From an uncultured Eubacterium sp. (GTDB taxonomy: Bacteria; Bacillota; Clostridia; Lachnospirales; Lachnospiraceae): a stretch of 64,000 bases of DNA. The translations under genes and the position numbers were made by a program. This document shows positions 42,474-51,360 of the stretch, piece after piece. The notes under the pieces were generated by a model. That model saw only the letters and a program-made list of their open reading frames with translations, was not told where the DNA came from and did no database searches. Numbering within the stretch: position 1 is the first letter of the stretch; every line of letters starts with the position of its first letter. The stretch is taken from contig CAJUTM010000016.1 of assembly GCA_910589595.1 (NCBI GenBank), positions 1 through 64,000 on the forward strand, given 5' to 3'.

Positions 42474-43535
42474 TTAACAAAATTGACGTGATATTTTACA
42501 GCATATCTCAAAAATCTCGGGATTAAACTTTACTCCGGCTTCCTCTTTCATAATGGCGAGCGCTTCCTCACTGCCATGCTGCTCCCGCTCTGTCAGTATA
42601 CAGTATCTGCTCATTAATGAGACAATCTGTGCCGCAAGCGGTATTTCATTGTGTTTCAGTCCCTCCGGATAGCCGCTGCCATCCCAATTTTCATGGTGGT
42701 AATGGGCAATATCCATCGTTATATTAATAAAATCATTATAGTCATCACTGCCGCGGAGGTCGCTCACCAGCTTGGCACCCAACTTCGTGTGCCCTTTCCT
42801 GATTTCCAGTTCTTCCGGTGTCAACTCCGTCTGCTTACGCAAAATTTCCGTCGAAATGCCTATATTCCCGATGTCGCAAAGAGATGCCGCTAATTCTATC
42901 GCATCAATATAAGTGTCTGAGATTTCCCGTTCAAACAAAGGGGACAACTGCATTCCCTGTGCCAAAGTCCTGCTGTTTTTACTCAACCGCTTCATATATT
43001 CTTTCTCATAGAGAGCATTCTGCGTCGCTATATCAGCAAGAGCATACAAAATATTTTTCTTTTCCATTTCCATCTGCTTTAACTGTTCGCTGATAGAAAC
43101 CTGAAGATGCCGGTTCATTTCCATTAGCTCACGAGTCATATCGTAAAGCCGGAGATGAACGCCTACTCTTGCCTCTACTTCCTCAGCAATAAACGGTTTC
43201 GTAATATAATCGGCTCCCCCGTGGGAAAAACCCTCCACTACATCCTGAACAGCGTCATGTGCTGAAATAAAAATAACCGGAATTTCTCTTGTATCCTCAT
43301 CCTCCTTTAATATTCTGCATAATTCATATCCACTCATGCCCGGCATGGAAATGTCGAGCAATATTAACTTTGGCAGCTGGTCTTTGATGATTTCCAATGC
43401 CTGTTCTCCGCTCTCGGCCAAAACCGGATTCTGATTCATACTGCGGATAATCTCTTCCAAAATGGCTCTATTTATCTCTACATCATCTACAATCAGGATA
43501 GCTTCCATTCCCGTACCGCTGTCACTGTAACTCAT
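42474..43535 (-). CDS. Response regulator with degenerate HD-GYP domain
   Basis: A 353-residue protein: receiver at 10-130 with phospho-Asp in L-L-D-I-S-M-P-G-M, then an HD-GYP-type domain. The catalytic motif, normally L-H-D-I-G-K-I, reads L-C-D-I-G-N-I, so the metal-binding His and the Lys are replaced; the later A-D-x-x-D-A segment reads M-S-R-Y-C-I. The H-H-E-N-W-D-G-S-G-Y-P part remains. It is therefore probably not an active c-di-GMP phosphodiesterase and may bind a nucleotide or a partner. It overlaps the histidine kinase gene by four bases, so kinase and regulator form a pair. Confidence 0.88.
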   Translation of the reverse strand: MSYSDSGTGMEAILIVDDVEINRAILEEIIRSMNQNPVLAESGEQALEIIKDQLPKLILLDISMPGMSGYELCRILKEDEDTREIPVIFISAHDAVQDVVEGFSHGGADYITKPFIAEEVEARVGVHLRLYDMTRELMEMNRHLQVSISEQLKQMEMEKKNILYALADIATQNALYEKEYMKRLSKNSRTLAQGMQLSPLFEREISDTYIDAIELAASLCDIGNIGISTEILRKQTELTPEELEIRKGHTKLGAKLVSDLRGSDDYNDFINITMDIAHYHHENWDGSGYPEGLKHNEIPLAAQIVSLMSRYCILTEREQHGSEEALAIMKEEAGVKFNPEIFEICCKISRQFC

Positions 43536-44965
43536 TCATGCACCTCCTTTGATTGCAGAAAATCTTCTAGTTTTTTATATTCATTAATAATTCTATCATA
43601 ATTTTCTTTTTGAACCGCCATCTTTAACCGCAAAACCATGCGGCCCACATCCGGAGGCGCGCCCTCGGTGAGCTGCCGGATTGTATCCATAAACATCTCG
43701 GCCTTTTCCCAGTTTCCCATCTCCACACAGAGAACGAGCTTGCCCAGATTACGCAATACCGCTTCCCGATTTTCCGTTCCGCCATATTGGCTCCCCTCTT
43801 TGTTCCTGCGCAGATTTTCTCTTGCCGACATCAGAACAGACGCTTTCGTAAACGAAGATAATTGCTCGTCACCAGTCTCTTCCGTGCCGACCCATGCAGA
43901 AAAGGAAAATGCGCTTCCGTGACCTTTCTCACTTTCCACGCCGATTCTGCCGCCCATCAGTTCTACTAACTGTTTGCAGATATTTAATCCTAAGCCGGTA
44001 CCTCCATACTTTCTCGATATCGAAGCATCGACCTGTGAGAAACTTTGAAATAATTTATCTTTATCGGCTTTATCAATACCAATTCCGGAATCAATCACGA
44101 GGAAAAACAACTCTACCTTGTCGTTCACCTGTGCCGTCTTTAATACTTCCAACGTAACTTTCCCGACTGCTGTGAATTTCAGTGCGTTGGATAATAAATT
44201 GTTTAACACCTGTTTTATCCGCAGCTCGTCGCCGATAACGTATTCCGGCACCTGCGGCGATACGGTCATAAAAAACTCCAGACCTTTTTCGGTAATCTTC
44301 CCCATATGGTTAGCTTTCACATAATCGAGCATATCCCGAAAATTAAATTTTCGCTGCTCCAGAGAAAATTTACCGGCTTCCAACTTGGAAAAATCGAGTA
44401 TATTATTTATAATCTTGTGCATATCTTCGCAGCACTGCTCAATCATATGCATCGGTCTTAACTTCTGTTTATCCGTCTCTATATCGAGCAGTTCCCGAAT
44501 ATTACCGAGCACACCGTTTACCGGAGTCCGCAGCTCATGTGTCACATTGGCAACAAACTCGGATTTTACTTTTAATGCCTGTCTGGCATCTTCCCTGCCC
44601 TTTGTAACCTCACGGCTTAACTGCTCCCTCTCCAACATATCGTTGGCCATACATATGTACTTTCCCGGATTCGTATCGCTTTGTATCATCTTGGCTTCCA
44701 CTGGAAAACAAGTGCGGTTCTTACGGTATGCCACAAGATTTTGCAGCTCACAGCCAAAAGAAACATCCTCTTCAATACTTTCTGATGATGATTTTATATC
44801 GTTGGGAAACACATCCCGAATACTGACGCCGCAAAGGTCTTCTTCATATCCCAATTCTTTGACGGCGGCGTCATTGCCATACAGAATATTACCTGTATCG
44901 TCAAAAACAAGTACCATTTCCAGAGCATCTTTTACCGGAAATATATCGGCCCCGGCCCATTCCAT
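43532..44965 (-). CDS. Soluble PAS-containing sensor histidine kinase
   Basis: A 477-residue kinase without membrane helices. A PAS domain spans about 5-125 (L-V-F-D-D-T-G-N-I-L-Y-G-N-D-A-A-V-K-E-L-G-Y). The H-box is F-V-A-N-V-T-H-E-L-R-T-P, the N-box N-N-L-L-S-N-A-L-K-F, then D-S-G-I-G-I and G-T-G-L-G-L-N-I. About 110 helical residues at the C-terminus have no assigned domain. It lacks a fused receiver; its partner is the overlapping response regulator gene. It is next to, and cotranscribed with, the chemosensory genes. Confidence 0.93.
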   Translation of the reverse strand: MEWAGADIFPVKDALEMVLVFDDTGNILYGNDAAVKELGYEEDLCGVSIRDVFPNDIKSSSESIEEDVSFGCELQNLVAYRKNRTCFPVEAKMIQSDTNPGKYICMANDMLEREQLSREVTKGREDARQALKVKSEFVANVTHELRTPVNGVLGNIRELLDIETDKQKLRPMHMIEQCCEDMHKIINNILDFSKLEAGKFSLEQRKFNFRDMLDYVKANHMGKITEKGLEFFMTVSPQVPEYVIGDELRIKQVLNNLLSNALKFTAVGKVTLEVLKTAQVNDKVELFFLVIDSGIGIDKADKDKLFQSFSQVDASISRKYGGTGLGLNICKQLVELMGGRIGVESEKGHGSAFSFSAWVGTEETGDEQLSSFTKASVLMSARENLRRNKEGSQYGGTENREAVLRNLGKLVLCVEMGNWEKAEMFMDTIRQLTEGAPPDVGRMVLRLKMAVQKENYDRIINEYKKLEDFLQSKEVHE

Positions 44966-44996
44966 ATCTTATCCACCTCCAGTAAAACTGAAAGAA

Positions 44997-45031
44997 AGGC
45001 AGCAAAAAAGCTTGTCATTTTTTTACTGCCT
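44997..45031 (-). terminator. Inverted repeat between regulator and kinase genes
   Basis: AGGCAGCAAAAAA and TTTTTTACTGCCT pair with one mismatch. Read on the minus strand it follows the stop of the HD-GYP regulator and could reduce transcription into the kinase gene. Confidence 0.5.
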
Positions 45032-45049
45032 GTTGTCCTCTGACTAACA

Positions 45050-46141
45050 TTATGAAAAATCAAACACTTTTATTACTTCCACAATGTTAAAGAAGTCTAC
45101 CTTTGCCAATGCAAAGCACTCCAGTATGTCCGGTGCGAACTGTCCGCACTCGCCTTTCATAATCATATCGTATGCAATATTGTTTGCATAGGCGCTCTTA
45201 TAAACTCTCGGACTAACCAAAGCATCATAAACATCTGCGACAGCAACAATCTGTGCACTTATCGGTATCTCATCTCCCACAAGGTGGTCGGGATATCCGT
45301 TGCCATCCCATCTCTCATGGTGATGCCGGCAAATCTCATAACAATAGCGGTAAAACTCACTCACTTCCACATCTTCGTCTTTGCGGAACCGCTCCAGCAA
45401 ATCACAGCCTATCGTCGTATGAGTCTTCATCGTTTCAAATTCTTCCGGAGTCAGCTTCCCCGGTTTGAGCAAAATAGAATCCGGAATCCCAATCTTACCA
45501 ATATCATGTAGCGCTGCCGCTCTGGAAATCTCTGCGACCTGCTCTTCCGTAAGTCCGTATTTCGGGAAGTATCTCATTAAGTACTTCAGCAAAATCCTTG
45601 TAAAATATTTGATACGTCGTATATGTTCTCCCGTCTCGGAACTGCGGAATTCAACAACGGAACTCAATGCTCCAATCATAAATTCATTATCAGCGCGTAA
45701 TTTCTTCTCCTGCTTGCGGATAGCTTCTTCCTGTTCTTTCAGGCGAACTTCCATATTATGTCTGCTCTGGTACAGCTCGATAATATTCTGGCTTCTCCGC
45801 TTGACAATATTAGGATAGAAAGGCTTATGCATAACGTCGGCCACACTGTAAGAATATGCGCGGTCTTCACTGTCCTGAACCGTTTCACTCGTAATCAGAA
45901 TGACCGGAATCTTCGATAATAAATCGTGCTGATTCATGTACTCCAAAACTCCAAAGCCATCCAGAACAGGCATTATGACGTCCAGCAATATCAGTACAAT
46001 ATTATTGTCATTTTCAATGTGCTCAACCGCTTCTTTACCATTGGCTGCCTCGATAACCTCGTATTCTTCCTCAAAGACACTGCTGAGAATCGCGCGATTT
46101 ATCTCTTCATCATCTACAATCAATATCTGCTGCTTATCCAT
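45050..46141 (-). CDS. Response regulator with intact HD-GYP domain
   Basis: A 363-residue protein: receiver at 1-125 with phospho-Asp in L-L-D-V-I-M-P-V-L, a coiled linker, then HD-GYP. The motifs L-H-D-I-G-K-I-G-I-P-D, K-T-H-T-T-I-G, H-H-H-E-R-W-D-G-N-G-Y-P and A-D-V-Y-D-A-L are all in place, so it should hydrolyse cyclic di-GMP (or a related dinucleotide) when phosphorylated. It is the first gene of the minus-strand signalling block and has its own promoter at 46191-46219. Confidence 0.95.
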   Translation of the reverse strand: MDKQQILIVDDEEINRAILSSVFEEEYEVIEAANGKEAVEHIENDNNIVLILLDVIMPVLDGFGVLEYMNQHDLLSKIPVILITSETVQDSEDRAYSYSVADVMHKPFYPNIVKRRSQNIIELYQSRHNMEVRLKEQEEAIRKQEKKLRADNEFMIGALSSVVEFRSSETGEHIRRIKYFTRILLKYLMRYFPKYGLTEEQVAEISRAAALHDIGKIGIPDSILLKPGKLTPEEFETMKTHTTIGCDLLERFRKDEDVEVSEFYRYCYEICRHHHERWDGNGYPDHLVGDEIPISAQIVAVADVYDALVSPRVYKSAYANNIAYDMIMKGECGQFAPDILECFALAKVDFFNIVEVIKVFDFS

Positions 46142-46190
46142 ATTTCCTCCTCGTCTCCTGCTCCGTAATTAACTGTTTCTTCAACAATAA

Positions 46191-46219
46191 ATGTTATCAT
46201 TTTTGCATTTGAATGTCAA
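46191..46219 (-). promoter_or_regulatory. Promoter of the signalling block
   Basis: Minus-strand -35 TTGACA (46214-46219), 17-base spacer, -10 TAACAT (46191-46196), about 50 bases before the HD-GYP regulator gene. Confidence 0.65.
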
Positions 46220-46252
46220 ATTATTTCTGGTTTTTTTACGTGTCATTTTTTG

Positions 46253-46441
46253 TCATCCTCTCCACCTTGCGATTCGAGCCAATACCGCCCGAGTACAAAT
46301 ACGGCGGCAAGATGTTTTAATAATTTCAAACAACTCAAAGCCATCCATCTCCGGAAGCATGACATCAAGCAGGGTATTTTGTCCTCCTCCGGAAGCGCAA
46401 ATCCCATGCGTCTCCCACGGCATACGCTGTCGTTTTCCCAA
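46253..46441 (-). pseudogene. Response-regulator receiver fragment
   Basis: The minus strand encodes L-L-D-V-M-L-P-E-M-D-G-F-E-L-F-E-I-I-K, a receiver phosphorylation site with its following helix, but nothing upstream or downstream forms a receiver. The frame ends shortly after. It is a remnant of a third response regulator, lying between the two divergent signalling units. Confidence 0.65.
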
Positions 46442-46501
46442 TCATTATACCTGATTTCCCGTATTTCAGCAAATACTAACCCTTTTTTCCAATAAAAAAA
46501 A

Positions 46502-46530
46502 TTGATTTCTGTCTTTCTTTTCGTTATAAT
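46502..46530 (+). promoter_or_regulatory. Promoter of the solute-binding/HD-GYP pair
   Basis: -35 TTGATT (46502-46507), 17-base spacer, -10 TATAAT (46525-46530); the predicted start is about 50 bases before the first gene. Confidence 0.75.
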
Positions 46531-46589
46531 TATGACAACAGACAATAAATGATGTAAGCGAGGTTCTCCTTGCAGAAATGAGGAATAAA

Positions 46590-47819
46590 ATGACAAAACG
46601 TACCCTTGTATTTTTAATTATGGTCATTTCCCTGACAATGACATGCGGCGGTTGTGGAAAAGAGCGGCCCCAAGTCAGTCTCTCTATCTGGACTTCCGCA
46701 GAAGAACATGAAATTATGAAAGAAATGATTGAGAAATTTAAAGAAAAGTATAAGCAGGATGCACAATTTGAAATTACTATCAGTGAAGAAGACGAAAAAA
46801 CATGTCGGGATACCGTGCTGACCGACCCTGCGGGCGCCGCCGATATTTATACTTTTGCCTCCGACCAGTTTGATGATTTGACGCGGGCAAAGGCGCTTCT
46901 GCCGATTACCGACAATGCCAAGCAGATTATAGCCGATAACGGCGGCGCTGATTCGGCTGCTATTCAATCCTCTTCCAAAGACGGAACTCTTTACGCCTAT
47001 CCCATGGTAGCCAGCAACGGATATTTTATGTACTACAACTCGGCCTACTTCACCGAAAAAGATGTAGCGTCTTTTGACACCATGCTCGACATCGCCGCCA
47101 AAAATGGAAAAAAGGTAGCTATGGATTACACGAGCGGATGGTACATTTATTCCTTTTTCAAGGGAGCCGGACTTGATGTGGAAATGAACGAAGACGGCGT
47201 CACCAATTCCTGCAATTGGAACGACAAGACGACTACATATACCGGAACTGATGTGGCGGAAGCCATGCTGTCCATTGCCAAACACTCCGGATTCATCAAT
47301 TGCACGGACGAAGATTTTCTCAAAGGAGTCAACGACGGAACGATTATTGCGGGTATCAATGGCGCATGGAATGCCAGCGCCATCGAAAAGGCATATAAGG
47401 AAAATTATAACGCCGCCAAACTTCCCACCTATACCCTTGCCGGAAAACAGGTACAGATGCACAGTTTTGCCGGCTATAAATTAATGGGAATCAACTCCGC
47501 CACAGACAATCCGCAATGGGCCATGCGGCTTGCTTCATGGCTGACAAACGAAGAGAATCAGACAACACGCTTCCGCAAAAGGGGCGAGGGGCCGTCCAAT
47601 ATAAAAGCTGCCGCCTCCAAAGAAGTGCAGGCCTCTCCGGCCATTAAAGCGCTGGGAGAACAATCCGCATACAGCCACCTGCAGCACGTGGCAGAAATTT
47701 TTTGGACACCGACTTTTAAATTTGGTACTATCCTTGCCGGAGGCAACCGCGACAAAGCCGACTTACAGGAATTATTGGACACAATGACAAAAGAGATTAC
47801 GTCCAAGCCAAAGAAATGA
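46590..47819 (+). CDS. Extracellular solute-binding lipoprotein (sugar-type)
   Basis: A 409-residue family 1 solute-binding protein. The signal peptide ends M-T-C-G-G-C-G-K, a lipobox. The mature part has the MalE-like opening V-S-L-S-I-W-T-S-A-E-E-H-E-I-M and the later A-G-I-N-G-A-W-N-A. It would hold a sugar or similar compound at the outer face of the membrane. No ABC permease or ATPase is adjacent; instead a membrane HD-GYP gene follows after 14 bases, so it may serve as a ligand-sensing partner. The ATG at 46590 (AGGA five bases upstream) is preferred to 46578. Confidence 0.92.
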   Translation: MTKRTLVFLIMVISLTMTCGGCGKERPQVSLSIWTSAEEHEIMKEMIEKFKEKYKQDAQFEITISEEDEKTCRDTVLTDPAGAADIYTFASDQFDDLTRAKALLPITDNAKQIIADNGGADSAAIQSSSKDGTLYAYPMVASNGYFMYYNSAYFTEKDVASFDTMLDIAAKNGKKVAMDYTSGWYIYSFFKGAGLDVEMNEDGVTNSCNWNDKTTTYTGTDVAEAMLSIAKHSGFINCTDEDFLKGVNDGTIIAGINGAWNASAIEKAYKENYNAAKLPTYTLAGKQVQMHSFAGYKLMGINSATDNPQWAMRLASWLTNEENQTTRFRKRGEGPSNIKAAASKEVQASPAIKALGEQSAYSHLQHVAEIFWTPTFKFGTILAGGNRDKADLQELLDTMTKEITSKPKK

Positions 47820-47833
47820 GGTTATAAAGCAAA

Positions 47834-49198
47834 ATGATGAAAAAAATCATTGCCAAAGTAAAAAGCATTCCTTTCCGTGTCTTTATTATGGTCTTATCGG
47901 CGAGCATAATCGGTATTTCCGGTGTGCTTATACTAAAACATAATATTGACAGTCTCTCCGACAGTTATCGGGAGATTATTGAAGAACATAATGTGAACCG
48001 CACTTATATGGAACAAATTAGTCAGTTACTCTACCAGCACCGTTCCATCGTCGCCATCCATGTAGCTTCAAAAGAAGCCAAAGACCGCGCCAAATACGAA
48101 GAAACAGAACAACAGTTACGGGAAAAAATGGGAACCACTCTCGCGCAGTTCCGCCGGCGCATGACGGGAAATGAGCGGGAACAGGTATACCACCGCGTGT
48201 ATTCCGATTATTACAGCTATCTGCAAAATGTAGATATTACACTTCAGTTGAGTCGGGAGGGCAGCGTCGAGACGTCTGTCTACTATCTGACCGGACAGAT
48301 GAGCGACTTTCTGGAAAGTGTCAATAAAAATCTTTCCCAATTAGAACAGCTCACACTGAACGAAATGAAACTGGCACAGGAGAAAATGAACTCCTGTATC
48401 GACTTTTCCCGTGTCAGCACTACCATCTGTATCATAATGATTTCCGCGACTATGCTGATTTGCCTGATTTACTGTGTTACAATTACAAGTCATCTGGAAC
48501 AGTATAAGGAAAATCTGGAACAGGAAATCGAACAGAAGAATCTGTCAATTACACAACACAATGAAAAAATGTTAGCTCTTCAGGATAATATTATTATCGG
48601 TATGGCGAATCTTATCGAGAGCAGGGACGGCGATACCGGCGAACACATTAAACGCACGAGCTTTTATGTCAATCTCCTCGCCCGTGCTATTCGCGACAAA
48701 GGTCTTTATACGGATATACTTACCGACAATTATATTGAACTTCTGACAAAAGCCGCCCCTATGCACGATATTGGAAAGATTCTTGTTCCTGACCATATTT
48801 TGCAAAAACCGGGGCGCCTTACGCCGGAAGAATACGAAATCATAAAAGAGCACTCCGCAGCAGGCGGCAAAATTGTCAGAGAAGTGTTGGGCTTTATCGA
48901 AGAAAAGGATTATATCGAAATCGCCTCGGATATGGCTGCACATCATCACGAAAAATGGAATGGCAGCGGCTATACAAAGGGTCTCGCCCAAGAGGATATT
49001 CCTCTGTCCGCACGCATTATGGCTATCGCAGACGTATTTGACGCTCTGGTATCAAAACGCTGCTATAAATCTCCCATGCCGATAGAAGAAGCATTCGCAG
49101 AGATGGAAAAATCCTCCGGAACCCACTTTGACCCACAGCTTGTAAAAATATTCCTCGGGCTTAAAGAAGAAATTATGGGGTATTTACACTCGGCCTGA
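47834..49198 (+). CDS. Membrane HD-GYP protein with helical sensor domain
   Basis: A 454-residue protein. Helix 1 is at about 13-32, a helical extracytoplasmic domain of 170 residues resembling the four-helix-bundle MCP sensor follows, and helix 2 is at about 200-222. A short coiled coil leads into HD-GYP with M-H-D-I-G-K-I-L-V-P-D, K-E-H-S-A-A-G-G, H-H-H-E-K-W-N-G-S-G-Y-T and A-D-V-F-D-A-L. The GYP triplet reads GYT; the metal ligands are intact, so phosphodiesterase activity is likely. It probably works with the lipoprotein encoded just upstream. Confidence 0.92.
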   Translation: MMKKIIAKVKSIPFRVFIMVLSASIIGISGVLILKHNIDSLSDSYREIIEEHNVNRTYMEQISQLLYQHRSIVAIHVASKEAKDRAKYEETEQQLREKMGTTLAQFRRRMTGNEREQVYHRVYSDYYSYLQNVDITLQLSREGSVETSVYYLTGQMSDFLESVNKNLSQLEQLTLNEMKLAQEKMNSCIDFSRVSTTICIIMISATMLICLIYCVTITSHLEQYKENLEQEIEQKNLSITQHNEKMLALQDNIIIGMANLIESRDGDTGEHIKRTSFYVNLLARAIRDKGLYTDILTDNYIELLTKAAPMHDIGKILVPDHILQKPGRLTPEEYEIIKEHSAAGGKIVREVLGFIEEKDYIEIASDMAAHHHEKWNGSGYTKGLAQEDIPLSARIMAIADVFDALVSKRCYKSPMPIEEAFAEMEKSSGTHFDPQLVKIFLGLKEEIMGYLHSA

Positions 49199-49217
49199 AC
49201 ACCGTTTCCACTACCGT

Positions 49218-50114
49218 CTACCCTACTATCGTTCCCCCGTTCGGATGGAGCACCTGCCCCGTCATATAACTGGAGTCATCCGACGCAAGAAATACATAAC
49301 ATGGTGAAACCTCACACGGCTGCCCTGCACGGTTCATCGGCACATGGGATGTACCCTTGCCAAAGGTAGCGACTTCTTCTGCCGAATAAGAAGCCGGAAT
49401 CAGCGGCGTCCATATCGGGCCGGGAGCTACTCCGTTTACCCGAATCCCTTTTTCCGCCAGCGATAGCGAAAGTGACCGCGTCAAGGCTACAATCGCTCCC
49501 TTTGTCGCACTGTAATCAATGAGGTCTTTATTCCCCTCGTATGCTGTTACCGATGTCGTATTAATAATGCTCGCGTCTTTTTTCATATAAGGTAATGCGT
49601 ACTGAATCAAATAGAAAAATGAGAAAACATTGTTTCTGAAAGTAAATTCTAACTGCTCCTGCGAAATATCCAGAATACTCCGCTGCACAAACTGAACCGC
49701 ATGGTTATTCACCAGAATATCCAGTTTGCCAAAATGACTGACCGTCTTATCGACACAATATTTTGCAAAAGACGGCTCTTTCAAGTCTCCGCACAGCAGC
49801 AGCGCCCTGCCTCCCAGCTCTTCAATGCGTTCTGCCGTTTCCTTTGCATCTCTTTTTTCGTCGTAATACACAATGACAACAGACGCCCCCTCTTTCACAA
49901 AATCGTAGGCAACCGCTCTGCCGATTCCGCTGTCGCCGCCTGTAATCAGAGCCACTTTATTTTTCAGCTTACGGCATTTCTCCCCACACTCCGAGACCGG
50001 CTGCGGCTTCATCACATATTCAAACCCCGGCTGCCTATCCTGATGTTGCGGCGGAAACGCCCTGTTTTCTTTGTTATACTCTGCCGTACAATCGCATGTA
50101 CTGTTATTTTTCAA
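49218..50114 (-). CDS. SDR family oxidoreductase (YhdF/YghA-like)
   Basis: A 298-residue short-chain dehydrogenase. The nucleotide-binding motif T-G-G-D-S-G-I-G is near residue 60, N-N-H-A is the structural motif, and the catalytic Ser-Tyr-Lys are in N-T-T-S-V, and D-Y-S-A-T-K. The N-terminal P-P-Q-H-Q-D-R-Q-P-G extension defines the YhdF/YghA subgroup, whose members reduce aldehydes or other carbonyls with NAD(P)H. The start is probably the TTG at 50114, with GGGAGG eight bases upstream; upstream ATGs lack a site. Confidence 0.9.
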   Translation of the reverse strand: MKNNSTCDCTAEYNKENRAFPPQHQDRQPGFEYVMKPQPVSECGEKCRKLKNKVALITGGDSGIGRAVAYDFVKEGASVVIVYYDEKRDAKETAERIEELGGRALLLCGDLKEPSFAKYCVDKTVSHFGKLDILVNNHAVQFVQRSILDISQEQLEFTFRNNVFSFFYLIQYALPYMKKDASIINTTSVTAYEGNKDLIDYSATKGAIVALTRSLSLSLAEKGIRVNGVAPGPIWTPLIPASYSAEEVATFGKGTSHVPMNRAGQPCEVSPCYVFLASDDSSYMTGQVLHPNGGTIVG

Positions 50115-50187
50115 ATTATATACCTCCCTAACCATCTTATATTCCATCTTATTCTACTTGTGGAATATGGTTAAAAAAGGTTGGTTG

Positions 50188-50925
50188 TTATTGACATTTC
50201 TCTGAAAAGAGTTCATAAAATGCAGGCACAAATCCGGATTGAAGCGCCACTTTCTGCGATTTAATGTGACTTTCAACCGTCGCATATGTCGGGACAATTC
50301 CCCGATGTAACAGCTCCTCTTTTAGACATGTTGTCACATAGGAGCCGACACCCTTTCCACGCCCTTCCTGCGTAACATTCACGCCAATCTGCCATAACCG
50401 CTCGCAATCTCTTGTCGCACTTGCCATACCTAATATCGTGTCACCATCTAGCGCACACACGGCAAGCATATCCGGAGTATTTTCATCAAAGAGGAGCGCC
50501 TCCCAAAACCGGCCATCCCCCCGAAAAATATCTATTTCATCTTTCTCGTACCACTTTATTTCAAACCTTTTCTCTGTCGAAACCGATGTCTGTGCCGGAA
50601 TATAATGATGATGGATATCCGCCAGTTTTTGCCCATATTCCAACAGCTTATTATTTATCTTAATCAAATTCTCCGGTTCCGCTAACCAGATTCCATTCTC
50701 CCCCTGAAATGTCTGCATACACCATTCCAACAGTCCTGTATCCGCCATTACTAACAATTTCTCATTATATACAGCCATTTTCAGCAATGTATCCGCATTT
50801 CCGATTGGTCTGGCATTTTTATTCATTTTCAAACCCCGATAAATGTTTTCACTGCTCTTTATATCTTCAATCGTGCAGTCGTAATCGACGGCTAACTGTT
50901 TTTCCAGTATGTCTGTATACCCCAT
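50188..50925 (-). CDS. GNAT family N-acetyltransferase, two-part
   Basis: A 245-residue protein. The C-terminal 110 residues are a GNAT domain with the loop Q-E-G-R-G-K-G-V-G-S-Y-V and S-Q-K-V-A-L-Q-S-G-F. The N-terminal 130 residues resemble a diverged first GNAT half seen in other Firmicute acetyltransferases. The substrate is unknown. It is a single gene with a 40-base gap to the SDR gene. Confidence 0.83.
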   Translation of the reverse strand: MGYTDILEKQLAVDYDCTIEDIKSSENIYRGLKMNKNARPIGNADTLLKMAVYNEKLLVMADTGLLEWCMQTFQGENGIWLAEPENLIKINNKLLEYGQKLADIHHHYIPAQTSVSTEKRFEIKWYEKDEIDIFRGDGRFWEALLFDENTPDMLAVCALDGDTILGMASATRDCERLWQIGVNVTQEGRGKGVGSYVTTCLKEELLHRGIVPTYATVESHIKSQKVALQSGFVPAFYELFSEKCQ

Positions 50926-51360
50926 AACATTTTATCCTCCTTTTATCCCGACTGGTGGAAAAATACAACACCCACCACAACAGCCGCCTTTGCTATATTT
51001 AAAAATATTTTATCACAAACTTTAATTTTTTACAGTATCTATATAAGCAAATTCCCAGTTCAACTGCATTATTACGAGTCTTACAAAATTATTTGCAAAA
51101 GCTTATAAAATACGCTTGACAAATACATTGATGATTATTATGCTTTAATTACTATTAGGTGTGATAATTTAAATTTGAAACATTGTATTTGTATGTTTAT
51201 TCTTATTTATGCAAGTAAATATTTGTAAACATTCAAAAACAAAGAATTAAATTTAAGCTATTATATCTGAACGAAAAATTGTCACTTTTATTCGTTGACA
51301 TCTTTTTGTGGCAGATTATTTTCATGCCTTTTAGTAAGAATATACTAGGAGGTATTTTTT
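50926..51360 (+). promoter_or_regulatory. AT-rich region with two promoters before the RNase III-like gene
   Basis: No gene is supported. One promoter has -35 TTGACA (51116-51121), 17-base spacer, -10 TATGCT (51139-51144). A second TTGACA is at 51295-51300, with TATTTT 16 bases downstream. The leader of the first would be about 210 bases and is AT-rich, with TGTTTA/TAAACA able to close a large weak hairpin. AGGAGG at 51351-51356 precedes the ATG. Confidence 0.55.
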
